64,000 nt of DNA from an uncultured Prevotellaceae bacterium. GTDB lineage: Bacteria; Bacteroidota; Bacteroidia; Bacteroidales; Bacteroidaceae. Both the position numbers and the translations under genes were made by a program. The stretch is taken from the NCBI GenBank assembly GCA_900316315.1, contig ONCK01000004.1, forward strand, positions 62,001 through 126,000, read 5' to 3'. Positions 1 through 8,732 of the stretch are shown in pieces; the stretch's first letter is position 1, and each line of letters begins with the position of its first letter. The notes below the pieces were generated by a model. That model had not been told where the DNA came from, searched no databases, and saw nothing but the letters and a program-made list of their open reading frames with translations.

Positions 1-1
1 A

Positions 2-1027
2 CGAGAGGACGGCTATAAGCTTGTCTTTAATGTGGGCGAAAAGAAAAAAATCGGTATGCGACTTGGCGCGCGTCTTGACAATGAGGAGATTGCATCACTC
101 TTGCTGGGGATCAGATACCACTTAAATACTTCTTTGCCGCAGACGATCGGGCTTATGGCACGACTAGGCAAACGCTCCTATGGACAGGCGCGCTATACAC
201 TCGGAGCTGATCGGAAAAAGAATGCGAGTATCTACTACAGATTCGAGTACAACGATATCAATGCCTATGAGCATGGTAACCGAGCCTACAATGTAGTCTA
301 CACGCTCAACAAGGTGGCACTCCTCTTCCAAAATGAAATGATACGGAATCTGAGAATGAGACTTGGATACGACTACTCATATTATACATTTCGTGATGTC
401 CTAAGTAGCAAAGCTATTTTGCGTGGTGTAAGATCTACTCAATCTTTTAATGCCATGGCACGTATAGATTACGACTCTTATGATAAGATGCCTTTCCCCA
501 ATTGTGGCAGCCACTTTATGGTGGACTATGGACTTCATAGTGACCGTTTCCTTATTCATTCCGGCAGTCACAGACCCTTTCATACGTTGGAGTACTATCT
601 CCAACGTGTCATTCCGCTGGCAAGTGAGCGTCTGCGTCTGATACCTACAGTTTCTGGACGACACATTTTTGGCAAAAACTATTGGTATGTTTTGTCCAAT
701 GTACTTGGCGGCCCCGATCCAGGTCACTATATGAGTGCACAGTTGCCTTTTCCCGGTATCGGTAATATGGAAATCGTTGAGCCAAACAATATCAATGTTT
801 CCGCTCGGATCCGTGAGCGGATAGGACAGAAGTACTACGTATGGGCAGGCACTGCAATCGGCATGTTGAGCGATGAGGCCTACTCTATATTGCGCGGCCG
901 CTATCTGTGGGGACTCACGTTAGGAGCCGGTATGAACAGCTTCTTAGGGCCCCTCAAGATAATGGGAGGCTATTCGACGCAAACCAAGAAGATCAATTTC
1001 TATATTGACTTTGGCTGGAATTTCTAG
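2..1027 (+). CDS. Patatin-like phospholipase family protein, C-terminal beta-barrel part (5' end outside window)
   Basis: The reading frame is open from the first bases of the window, so the N-terminal part is missing. What remains (about 341 codons) is rich in alternating aromatic and hydrophobic strands and ends in DFGWNF, an outer-membrane barrel ending with a terminal aromatic residue. In the Bacteroidetes this type of barrel follows a patatin lipase domain and a POTRA-like segment in one long polypeptide (RssA/PlpD-like). The lipase domain itself is not visible, so the name rests on resemblance of the barrel; an Omp85/BamA-like surface antigen without lipase is the alternative. The frame stops at 1025-1027. 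Confidence 0.6.
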   Translation, partial: REDGYKLVFNVGEKKKIGMRLGARLDNEEIASLLLGIRYHLNTSLPQTIGLMARLGKRSYGQARYTLGADRKKNASIYYRFEYNDINAYEHGNRAYNVVYTLNKVALLFQNEMIRNLRMRLGYDYSYYTFRDVLSSKAILRGVRSTQSFNAMARIDYDSYDKMPFPNCGSHFMVDYGLHSDRFLIHSGSHRPFHTLEYYLQRVIPLASERLRLIPTVSGRHIFGKNYWYVLSNVLGGPDPGHYMSAQLPFPGIGNMEIVEPNNINVSARIRERIGQKYYVWAGTAIGMLSDEAYSILRGRYLWGLTLGAGMNSFLGPLKIMGGYSTQTKKINFYIDFGWNF

Positions 1028-1558
1028 TTGCTTATTCCTATACCTGCAAACCGTATAGCGGGATAATATCTTCCTGCTATGAGAGAAATGCTTCTTGCCA
1101 ACAGAATCATTTCTCGTACAGATTGTCTGGATAGAGTAAATTTATGTTTGCAGCCCCTTGTGGTATGTCGCTTTCTACATAAGACGCAGTGGAATAACGG
1201 AAATATTACAGCGGGAGGAAGAGCTATCGTTATATTTCTGAAGAAATAGATGTACATAAGAGGGCGAGTGACTGCCCTGTACTACCCCCAGGGGCCTCGG
1301 AGCAGTGCCCAAGAATATTGCTGATGGGGCCAATTGGCGAGAAAATACTCTGTAATAAGAAAATTTCTCCAAGAGACGCCGGATATTCAGTTTTTATTGT
1401 TATTTTTGTCATGTCGCGTATTAATTGCATGCTGTTATACCACGAGAATTAGGGAAAATCCGACATAGAAAGATCCTGAGCAACTTGTTGCTGATCAAAG
1501 ACTCGTAAAAGGAGCCAATGCATTAGGTTGCGGAATTAAGATTAGATAGATTAATAAT
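1028..1558. other. Intergenic region, no gene recognised
   Basis: About 530 bp between the barrel protein and the small lipoprotein. Only short frames without a ribosome site or recognisable product occur on either strand. No structured RNA or repeat was recognised. Confidence 0.5.
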
Positions 1559-1990
1559 ATGAAGCGTTTTTTGTTCCCAATAACTCTTTTGGCATCTCTA
1601 CTGATGCTGACACTGACGCTTGACTCTTGCGATGACGATGACCAACGGCATATCCGTAGCAGATTGGTGGGCGAATGGATATCACAAGACGATCCCAATG
1701 ATATCTTTATTCTCGACTTCTATGATGATGGAACGGGGTCACGTGAAGAACGTATTTACGAGAGCAGTTTATCCGACAACTACAATTCATATCATGAGAG
1801 CTTCGACTGGGATGCCGACCGCCGATACATTTATGTCTCGTATTACTCAGATCTGGCACAGGACAGTTGGCCATACTACTTCAGTGGAAATTATCTCTAT
1901 ATTGACGGGATACCTTTTAATTACAATATCGGATGGTCCAAACGGTATGATCGAAGGGCTTTTAAGCCGATTGAGATGAACAATAATTGA
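1559..1990 (+). CDS. Small lipoprotein, lipocalin-like
   Basis: A 143-residue protein with a lipoprotein signal peptide: basic start MKRF, hydrophobic stretch, then LTLDSC with the lipidated cysteine near residue 24, followed by acidic residues DDDD. The mature part begins with a LVGEWIS segment and a run of beta-prone residues with many tyrosines and tryptophans, as in small lipocalin-like lipoproteins of Bacteroidetes. The acidic residues straight after the cysteine resemble the lipoprotein export signal that sends proteins to the cell surface in this phylum (inference). It stands alone and is followed by a strong terminator. Function unknown. Confidence 0.7.
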   Translation: MKRFLFPITLLASLLMLTLTLDSCDDDDQRHIRSRLVGEWISQDDPNDIFILDFYDDGTGSREERIYESSLSDNYNSYHESFDWDADRRYIYVSYYSDLAQDSWPYYFSGNYLYIDGIPFNYNIGWSKRYDRRAFKPIEMNNN

Positions 1991-2017
1991 CGTTGGTCAT
2001 TTCATCAACTGATAAAG

Positions 2018-2068
2018 GAGATACCAAGTCGAGCAGCAATAGCTGAGGCTTGGTATCTCTTGTTTTTA
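2018..2068 (+). terminator. Rho-independent terminator after the lipoprotein gene
   Basis: An 11-bp perfect stem (GAGATACCAAG pairing with CTTGGTATCTC) with a 20-nt loop, followed by TTGTTTTT. It lies 28 bp after the stop codon at 1990. Confidence 0.8.
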
Positions 2069-2176
2069 TAGTAGGAAAAGTAGATGTTAAGGAAGAGATG
2101 TCTCTTTTGAGAAGGCGACCGCTTCCGTTTTGATGGAGCGATGAAGATGTCTTGCAGCCCACCAAAGAGTGCTTTT

Positions 2177-4168
2177 TCACTCCTGGATAGGAATTACTCG
2201 ACTTACACTCTGTGGTAACCAGACTGCCATCTTGCTCTTGTCTCGGTTAGCCCAGGCGTAGTAGGGGATGAGCGTCAGACAGGCAGCGCTTGTCTCGACA
2301 AGTCCCTCACTGCTATAGTTCAGGAGCTGGGCGTCAGCCTCCAGTTGATCGATACCGCCGAGCTTGTCGCTTAAATGGTCAATCTTCCATAGGGGATGGC
2401 GTGGCAAGAGTAGCGCGTTGAAGTCCATAACATTGTCTACGCTCTCAGCACAATAGACGATAGGCCCTCTCTCATATGCTGCGAGACCAGCATCCTCGGC
2501 TACGCGCGTGTTGGCCATGACTTTGCGCACAGGCATGTCAAAGTGGATGCGCACTTGGTCGCCTGATTTCCATTTGCGGCTTATGGCAAAGTATCCCTTG
2601 TCAAGACTAGAGAGTACGGGCTTGCCGTTGACACAGATTGTGTATTGGGGATGGAGGCCATCTGCATAGGCGTAAAGATCGCTTGGTACGGGTTTGTCCT
2701 GCATCCATCCCGGAATACGTATCTTTAGGGAAAATGTGCCGATCCGATTACGGCCTATTGTAAGGAGTACATCGCCGTCCCAGGGATAGCGGGTCTGCTG
2801 TGTGAGGCTGAGAGAACGGCCTGCAACGGAGAGGTCGGCCTTGTTGTCCATAAAGAGGTTGATATATACGTCGCGGCCTCTGACAGCATAGATATAGCCG
2901 GGTAGTGAGGGGATAAAACGGCAGATGTTGCTCGGACAGCAAGCCGTACCAAACCATTGGCTACGGGTATACGTCCCGTCAGCCGCCAGTGGATTGGGGT
3001 AGAAGAAGTGATCTCCGCTCAAAGAAACGCCTGCTAGGAGTCCGTTGTAGAGCGTGCGCTCCAAGACATCGATGTATTTGCTCTCTCCGTGGAGGAGAAA
3101 GAGTCGCTGATTGAGAAATGTGAGGGCAATGGAGGCACATGTCTCATTGTAGGCTGAGGCATTGGGGAGATAGTAGGGCGCTCCGAATGCCTCACCACTG
3201 CGCATACTGCCGATACCTCCGTTGAGATACAGACGGTGGCTCACGATATCTTGCCAGATTGTGTCAATGGCGTTGATATACGCCTGCTGGCCGGTAAGTG
3301 CTCCGACATCTGCAATGCCACAATAGAGATAACAGGCACGTACAGCGTGTCCTTCTGCTGCATACTGCTCAGTAATAGGCTTGTCAGACTGATTGTATTG
3401 ACTGCGAACGCTGGTCTTGCCGCGCATATCAATAAAAAATTGGGCCTCGTTCAGATATTTTACATTACCGGTCGCGAGATAGAGCTTGCAGAGCGCCAGT
3501 TCTATCTCCTCATGACCTGGTACTATATGAAGTCCATCGGGGCCGATTGCCTTACAGATGCAGTCAGCAGCCTTGATGGCAACATCCAGGAGCTTGCGTT
3601 TGCCTGTCGCATGCCAGTAGGCTATGCTGGCTTCGATGAGATGTCCCATATTGTAGAGCTCATGGCTCTGGCCGTGGCTTTCTACATAGGTCCAGCGACT
3701 GGGTCCTGCAGATTTGTCAGTCTGCTGCTTGGGATTCATCGTGCGAAATGTGTAGATATAGCCGTCAGGTTCCTGTGCGCCGGCGATGAGGTCTATGATG
3801 CTGTCTGTGATGTGCTCGAGCTGTCGGTCCTTGTGAACTTGGAGAGAGTAGGCAGCACCCTCGATAATCTTGTAGACATCACTGTCGTCATAACGTAAGC
3901 CTTTGGGATGGATAGTGTCGCTGGGGTGAGCAGCCTGCCAGAAATGATATATACGTCCAGTAGCCTCGCTCTGATGATAAGCTATGGGTATGGTCACTTT
4001 GCGGTTGGTCTCGAGCCGCGGAGACCAGAATCCTCCATCAATATGTACCGCCGTGAAGGGCACAGGGGTGAAGGGATAGTTGTGAATCGGCCTTGTTGTG
4101 GGGCGTGCGTATGTGGCCTGACCGGCACAGAGAATGATACTTATCAGGATGAGGCTGATGCTTCTCAT
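2177..4168 (-). CDS. Secreted glycoside hydrolase family 127, beta-L-arabinofuranosidase-like
   Basis: A 663-residue protein with a signal peptide (residues 1-21, ending TYA) and the GH127 alpha/alpha-barrel. In HypBA1, the family prototype, the zinc site is made by one glutamate and three cysteines, one of which is the nucleophile. The equivalents are all present: Glu342 and Cys344 in NETCAS and the pair Cys410-Cys411 in TACCPSN. The product should remove beta-L-arabinofuranosyl groups from plant glycans or hydroxyproline-linked arabinosides in the periplasm. No SusC/SusD pair or other glycosidase lies beside it, so the true substrate is uncertain. The length matches the family. A TATCTTTG promoter element lies upstream on the minus strand. 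Confidence 0.88.
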   Translation of the reverse strand: MRSISLILISIILCAGQATYARPTTRPIHNYPFTPVPFTAVHIDGGFWSPRLETNRKVTIPIAYHQSEATGRIYHFWQAAHPSDTIHPKGLRYDDSDVYKIIEGAAYSLQVHKDRQLEHITDSIIDLIAGAQEPDGYIYTFRTMNPKQQTDKSAGPSRWTYVESHGQSHELYNMGHLIEASIAYWHATGKRKLLDVAIKAADCICKAIGPDGLHIVPGHEEIELALCKLYLATGNVKYLNEAQFFIDMRGKTSVRSQYNQSDKPITEQYAAEGHAVRACYLYCGIADVGALTGQQAYINAIDTIWQDIVSHRLYLNGGIGSMRSGEAFGAPYYLPNASAYNETCASIALTFLNQRLFLLHGESKYIDVLERTLYNGLLAGVSLSGDHFFYPNPLAADGTYTRSQWFGTACCPSNICRFIPSLPGYIYAVRGRDVYINLFMDNKADLSVAGRSLSLTQQTRYPWDGDVLLTIGRNRIGTFSLKIRIPGWMQDKPVPSDLYAYADGLHPQYTICVNGKPVLSSLDKGYFAISRKWKSGDQVRIHFDMPVRKVMANTRVAEDAGLAAYERGPIVYCAESVDNVMDFNALLLPRHPLWKIDHLSDKLGGIDQLEADAQLLNYSSEGLVETSAACLTLIPYYAWANRDKSKMAVWLPQSVSRVIPIQE

Positions 4169-4206
4169 TGCAGTATACTGTTTTGAAATGTTGAATCTTG
4201 CACTTG

Positions 4207-4214
4207 CAAAGATA
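4207..4214 (-). promoter_or_regulatory. Bacteroidetes -7 element before the GH127 gene
   Basis: CAAAGATA on the plus strand reads TATCTTTG on the minus strand, 39 bp before the GH127 start. It matches the TAnnTTTG consensus of the primary sigma factor in this phylum. Confidence 0.6.
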
Positions 4215-4409
4215 GTCGAAAAATGATAGAATCCCTTAAACTACCACGGGTTTATGATTTCGGAAGGTGTAGGCGTCAGCTTGGGCCCATACATTATATG
4301 TAAGCGTACGGGACGGCATATAATGTTTTGCGCATGAGAGGGAGGATGTCGGCCTTGCCACACTCTGATATAGAGGGCTCAAAGGCTATACTGCGTATAT
4401 CAAAACGGC

Positions 4410-4452
4410 AACCGGAGACCTCTCTCCCTTGTCGGGTAGATGGCCTCCGGTT
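4410..4452 (-). terminator. Terminator of the secG operon
   Basis: Inverted repeat AACCGGAG/CTCCGGTT with a 27-nt loop. Read on the minus strand it is followed by GCCGTTTTG, a short T run. It lies 37 bp past the secG stop. Confidence 0.55.
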
Positions 4453-4489
4453 ACTATGGCCTTGCAGATACTTGTTTCAGACTGGGAAT

Positions 4490-4888
4490 TTAGTTGGCTG
4501 CAGGTGTCTCGGCACCCTGTGCTGGAGCTTGTGCGCCCTGTGTGGCTGCGGCTCCTTGAGCGGGCTGTGCCTGCTGTGCAGCGCTCGGAACTTGTCCGGC
4601 ATTGTTGACCGGCATTGTGGGAAGATTGGCTCCTTGCTGCATGACTACAGATGCCTGGTCTGAGGCAGAAGGCAGAGCGTAGGATGCTGCTACACTCAAG
4701 ATGGCGATAGCGATGGCCAGTCCCCATGTAGTCTTTTCAATCAAGTCTGTGGTGCGGCGTACGCCCATGATGGAGTTAGAAGCAGCAAACCCAGAAGCGA
4801 GACCACCGCCTTTGGACTCCTGAATGAGCACGATAAGGGTCATCAGTATGGCGGCAATTACAATCAAAACGATGAGTACGTTGTACAT
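4490..4888 (-). CDS. secG: Preprotein translocase subunit SecG
   Basis: A 132-residue inner-membrane protein. Residues 1-25 form the first membrane helix, followed by the SecG signature (QESKGGGLASGF), a cytoplasmic loop with RRTTDLIEKTTW, and a second helix ending near SVAASYALP. It is the non-essential partner of SecYE that helps SecA-driven export. The C-terminal tail (about residues 90-132) is very rich in Ala, Gln and Pro and is typical of Bacteroidetes SecG. Only 4 bp separate it from the TPR-like gene upstream, so it is the last gene of the operon that starts with the sigma-54 activator. Confidence 0.93.
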   Translation of the reverse strand: MYNVLIVLIVIAAILMTLIVLIQESKGGGLASGFAASNSIMGVRRTTDLIEKTTWGLAIAIAILSVAASYALPSASDQASVVMQQGANLPTMPVNNAGQVPSAAQQAQPAQGAAATQGAQAPAQGAETPAAN

Positions 4889-4892
4889 ATAT

Positions 4893-5618
4893 TTATTGTC
4901 TTTTATTGTTTATCTTAATGAGCTTTTCCAAAAATCTGATTTGGTCTGCAAAGTAACTATTTTTTTTCGGATTATCAGCACTTAAGGCGCGTATAATTTC
5001 AAGGGCGCGCTCATATTTCTGCTGTTTGATATATATTTTGGCCAAAGTTTCGGTGAAATATTCTTCTTTTGGCGCATCTTCTTCGTCTGGTGTCTCATAC
5101 TCCTCCTTGTCCTGTAGCTGGAGCTTGCCGGAGAGCGTGGCCTGACGGGTGGATGGCGCTGTTGGTGGCTGCTCTGGCTGATCCTCTTGCTGCATGAGAT
5201 AGGCCATGTAGTCAGTCGTAGCGTCTATGGGCACTTTTGCCTTGGTCGTAGAGGCTTGCCTGGCTGACGGATCGGGAGTGCTCTCGAGAAAAGCGTCAAT
5301 CAGTGAGAGCGTCCTATCCTGTTGTTCCTCATTGCCTGCCTGCGAGGGCTGAGCCGCAGCCTCTTGATCGGGTGTAGGATGGATCTCGTAATTGTGGCCT
5401 TCTGCCATGTTAAAGAGAACACTGCGATCACCTACCATGATGGCAGACCGGCGCAGTTCTTGCTGATAGAGAGGATCGTGCAGCTGGTAGAGATTTTGCA
5501 GCAGCAGTAGACGTGCCGTCTGGTAGTAGGGATAACGCTCTACCAATCGACGTAATACGCCGACTGAATTGCTGTCCAGTAGCTCGGGATGTCTGATATA
5601 TTCTGCTGCTTTTGCCAT
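4893..5618 (-). CDS. TPR-like protein of unknown function
   Basis: About 241 residues from the chosen start MAKAAEYIRHP; an upstream ATG at 5666 would overlap lptE, so the later start is preferred. The N-terminal half has helical pairs (LLDSNSVGVLRRLVERYPYYQTARLLLLQNL), the middle is a disordered Gln/Pro/Thr-rich linker, and the C-terminus holds a single TPR-like motif (FTETLAKIYIKQQKYERALEI). It is soluble, with no signal peptide. Genes like this stand between lptE and secG in other Bacteroidetes. Role unknown, possibly envelope assembly from context. Confidence 0.75.
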   Translation of the reverse strand: MAKAAEYIRHPELLDSNSVGVLRRLVERYPYYQTARLLLLQNLYQLHDPLYQQELRRSAIMVGDRSVLFNMAEGHNYEIHPTPDQEAAAQPSQAGNEEQQDRTLSLIDAFLESTPDPSARQASTTKAKVPIDATTDYMAYLMQQEDQPEQPPTAPSTRQATLSGKLQLQDKEEYETPDEEDAPKEEYFTETLAKIYIKQQKYERALEIIRALSADNPKKNSYFADQIRFLEKLIKINNKRQ

Positions 5619-5643
5619 GGGAAATATTATGTCGGAACCGGCG

Positions 5644-6165
5644 TCACCAGTTGGCGACAGTGGCATTATATATCTGGTCTACGAGGTCATCGATCATCTG
5701 AGTGACCAGCTCCTCCTGCACGGTCGTGAGCTGCTGAGTGCTCTCGTAGTCTGCTGTGGCGGTAAATCGCCGCTCGAAGTCATCGGAGTGCTTCTTGTTG
5801 TTGGTAAAGCGAACGTTGACACTCATCCGCAGCTGGGTCTGGGCGGCATATCCATTGGCGGAGATTCCCTTGTTGATCTGGCTATACTCCACGATCTCGC
5901 CTGCGAGCTGGAGGTCGCCGCCGCGGTTGACCTGCTTGAGTTTAGTATGGTTGGCGTATTCGTCCTGAAGCGCGTTGTTAAACATAGCGTGCATGGGCAT
6001 CCATACATAGGCTGAGCGGATGGGGAAGTCGGCAAACTGGATTGTCTTGATCTCATCGTAATTGATGGAGGCACCATTGAACTTGTATCCCTGAAAGGTA
6101 CATCCTGAGAGCAGAAGTACCAGACTGATCATTATCAGACGACAAAGTCTAGTTGTCGAGCCCAT
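5644..6165 (-). CDS. lptE: LPS assembly lipoprotein LptE
   Basis: A 173-residue lipoprotein: signal peptide with lipobox LLSGC (Cys22), then GYKFNGASINYDEIKTIQ, the opening beta strand typical of the Bacteroidetes LptE family, and a C-terminal helix (VTQMIDDLVDQIYN). LptE plugs the LptD barrel in the outer membrane and helps deliver lipopolysaccharide to the surface. Its start overlaps the end of the sigma-54 activator gene by 17 bp, showing translational coupling. Sequence identity to E. coli LptE is low as a rule for this phylum, so the call rests on size, lipobox, strand pattern and the conserved neighbourhood. Confidence 0.82.
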   Translation of the reverse strand: MGSTTRLCRLIMISLVLLLSGCTFQGYKFNGASINYDEIKTIQFADFPIRSAYVWMPMHAMFNNALQDEYANHTKLKQVNRGGDLQLAGEIVEYSQINKGISANGYAAQTQLRMSVNVRFTNNKKHSDDFERRFTATADYESTQQLTTVQEELVTQMIDDLVDQIYNATVANW

Positions 6166-7336
6166 AGTCTTTGATTTTGCGGTAGAGAGTACGTTCGGAG
6201 AGTCCGAGATCGGCGGCAGTGGCCTTGCGTATGCCCTTGTTGCGCTCGAGGGCGCGGCGGATAGATTCCTTCTCGATATCCTTCATAGAAAGCCCGTCCT
6301 GCAACTCTTCGATATATTCGTCCTTAGGATGGGTATTGGAGATATCATCAATCTGGTTGGTAGGAGACATGGTGACATGGGGGACTCCAAGTTCCTTGAT
6401 CTGTTCCGACTGTTGCTCTACTTTGCGTGTGAGCTCGGTCATGTCGCGACGCAGGTCAAAGAGGATATGGTAGAGTATCTCGCGTTCGCTCTCGTAGTTG
6501 TGACTCTGATTGTCATGGCCAACGACGGTGAGCTGGTTGCTCTGATTGTCCCTGGGGATGTAGTTGTCGAGTATCTCGGGGGTGATTTCGCGCTCTTTGG
6601 AAGTCACGGACATATTTTCTGTCACGTTTTTGAGCTGTCTCACATTGCCCGGCCAGGAGTAGGCCATGAGACGCTGTTTGGCCGGTTCGGTGAGGTGGAG
6701 AGGCGGCATATTGTACTTCTCGCTCATCTCGAGGGCAAATTTGCGGAAGAGCATGACCACATCTTCACCGCGCTCTCTGAGTGGCGGTATGTGGACGGGT
6801 ATGGTATTGAGACGGTAGTAAAGGTCTTCGCGGAAGCGGCCTTCGCTGATAGCCTTGGGGATATTGACATTGGTGGCGGCGACGATGCGCACGTTGGTCT
6901 TACGCACTTCACTCGAGCCCACACGGATATATTCTCCGGTCTCGAGAACGCGCAGGAGCCTGGCTTGGGTAGAAAGCGGGAGCTCGCCTACCTCGTCGAG
7001 AAAGAGGGTCCCGCCGTTGGCTACGCCAAAATAGCCTTCGCGCTCGTTGACAGCGCCGGTGAAGGCGCCGCGCTCATGGCCAAATAGCTCAGAATCAATG
7101 GTTCCCTCCGGAATGCTGCCACAGTTGACGGCAAAATATTTCTTTCCTTTGCGCTGACTATTGTCATGGATGATGCGTGGAAATATCTCTTTACCGACAC
7201 CATTTTCACCCGTGATGAGCACGCTGAGATCTGTAGGCGCTACTTGCAGGGCGACGTCAAGGGCGCGATTGAGTCCGTCGGCATTGCCGATTATCTGGTA
7301 CCTTTGTTTGATCTTCTGTAAGTCGGATTCGTTCAT
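6149..7336 (-). CDS. Sigma-54 interaction domain transcriptional activator without receiver domain
   Basis: The start MNESDLQ at 7336 gives 395 residues. A longer open frame to 7687 exists but has no domain and crosses the promoter. The AAA+ domain has Walker A (GENGVGKE, residues 43-50), the sigma-54 contact loop GAFTGA (90-95), Walker B (TLFLDEVGEL) and an arginine-finger region. A linker with a predicted coiled coil (LTRKVEQQSEQIKEL) leads to a C-terminal Fis-type helix-turn-helix (RKATAADLGLSERTLYRKI). No N-terminal receiver or other sensor is present. It heads an operon with lptE, a TPR-like gene and secG. Its target promoters are unknown. Confidence 0.88.
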   Translation of the reverse strand: MNESDLQKIKQRYQIIGNADGLNRALDVALQVAPTDLSVLITGENGVGKEIFPRIIHDNSQRKGKKYFAVNCGSIPEGTIDSELFGHERGAFTGAVNEREGYFGVANGGTLFLDEVGELPLSTQARLLRVLETGEYIRVGSSEVRKTNVRIVAATNVNIPKAISEGRFREDLYYRLNTIPVHIPPLRERGEDVVMLFRKFALEMSEKYNMPPLHLTEPAKQRLMAYSWPGNVRQLKNVTENMSVTSKEREITPEILDNYIPRDNQSNQLTVVGHDNQSHNYESEREILYHILFDLRRDMTELTRKVEQQSEQIKELGVPHVTMSPTNQIDDISNTHPKDEYIEELQDGLSMKDIEKESIRRALERNKGIRKATAADLGLSERTLYRKIKDYGLDN

Positions 7337-7376
7337 GCTATATTGATTGCTTTTTCCGGCAGTCCATTTTAATTTA

Positions 7377-7384
7377 CAAAGATA
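7377..7384 (-). promoter_or_regulatory. -7 element of the sigma-54 activator/lptE/secG operon
   Basis: TATCTTTG on the minus strand, 40 bp upstream of the ATG at 7336. Its position supports that start over the longer frame. Confidence 0.6.
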
Positions 7385-8221
7385 CAAATAAAAATTGGTC
7401 GCCGCGGCATCAGAATCTGTAAAAATTGCTTCCGACTTTACCGGATAGGGAGCCAGCGAGGAGAAAAGAGGCGTAAGACACTCGTTGCAAGACGCTATGC
7501 AGCAGTCTCCTGTGCTATGTCGGGCATAAGCGAGCCGTCTGTCCAGCGCAGGAGAGAAGGTGGATAAATCTGACACGGGAACAAGCTGGCAAAGATAGGG
7601 GTGGACGGGGCCTAAGATGGGGTTAAAGTGACTTCTACCGGGTGAGAAGAATATGGCGAACTTATCTGCGGAAGACAATCGAACCACTGGCAGATACGCT
7701 GTTACCCGGCAAGAAGCAGGCTTGCGGAACGCTCACTAGCCAATGGGAGGGGCATGGGGACATGCATACCACTTGCTGCTAGATCGTGCGATTTATATTG
7801 GGCAGGGGTGGAGGGAGGAAGACGGAGATTGGCTTTTTGCGTACGCCTCTGTCAGAGAGGCTTTTGGCAAGGTCGGAACAGCTTAATTGGACCGGCCGAA
7901 AGTCAGTGGCGGTGCGAGACCTTCATCTTCGCTAGCCGGAGGTCAGTCCACTGCTATCCTCTGCTCTTGTCGCCGATAGGTGGGCGTGTGTCTGTATCGG
8001 GCACTCTCTGATGGGCAAGACCATGTGGAGGGTGGCAGACAAAGCCCCGAGCGCCTTTTCGCCGTCTCTCTCTTCCATCGTAGGCCTCTCCACCGCTTTA
8101 GTGAAGACCTTTCCCAGTCATAGCGTAAGCCTTTCCACGAGGTCCAAGCCTGTCTGTACGAACGCTTGTTCTCACCCTACTCTACAGAAACGGATGAAAA
8201 TTTCAAAATCCTCGGTTTAGG
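7385..8221. other. Intergenic region, no gene recognised
   Basis: Short frames only. Around 8083-8140 there are three related CCTYTCC segments spaced 22-23 bp apart, which might be a decayed tandem repeat. A dispersed element follows from 8222. Confidence 0.45.
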
Positions 8222-8468
8222 TATGAGTATAAAAGAAAGGAAATCTGCCCAAAAGTCTCCGTAACTCGCTGAGATCCACCGAATTACAACTAAAATCTGA
8301 TGCTTTTGTAACCGACTGGCTATCAGACGATAACAACTCGCCTTCTAGTTTGACCTACATCGGACCTATTTTAAAATAAGTCCGACCTTGTTATGCAAAT
8401 ACGGTATCTTGTGATAACAACATCGGCACTTGTACGGGCAGTATCCCGAATTTATTATATAAAAAATG
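8222..8468 (+). repeat. Dispersed element copy A (short form)
   Basis: One of four related intergenic elements in this window. It shares with the others the segment AACTCGCCTTCTAG, a 26-nt palindrome at 8360-8385 (TCGGAC paired with GTCCGA around TTTTAAAA), the segment GACCTTGTTATGCAAA, an ATCGGCACTTGTA segment and an end of TTATATAAAAAA. Compared with the 288-292-bp copies at 33.4, 41.0 and 52.4 kb it is about 40 bp shorter on its left. No coding potential. Likely a miniature mobile element or a repeated structured RNA. Confidence 0.75.
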
Positions 8469-8732
8469 ATGGGCCTTCGTACGCTTGGAGAGTATTATTA
8501 CGAGAGGGCGGTTGCACCAGACGAGGTCTTCTTCTCATAGAATGCTTTCAAAGCATACCGTCAAGAAGACCGCACGGCTGGATATGACCGAGCTGCTTGA
8601 TGAAACTGCTGAGACTGGACGAGAGGGTTCGACATCAGGGCTACTGCATCCAGAGGGCATGACGATAGTTGCCCAGCCCTCCTGTGACAATTGTCCTCCG
8701 GATCGCGTAGCGCAGTCACTCGGAAGATTTGG

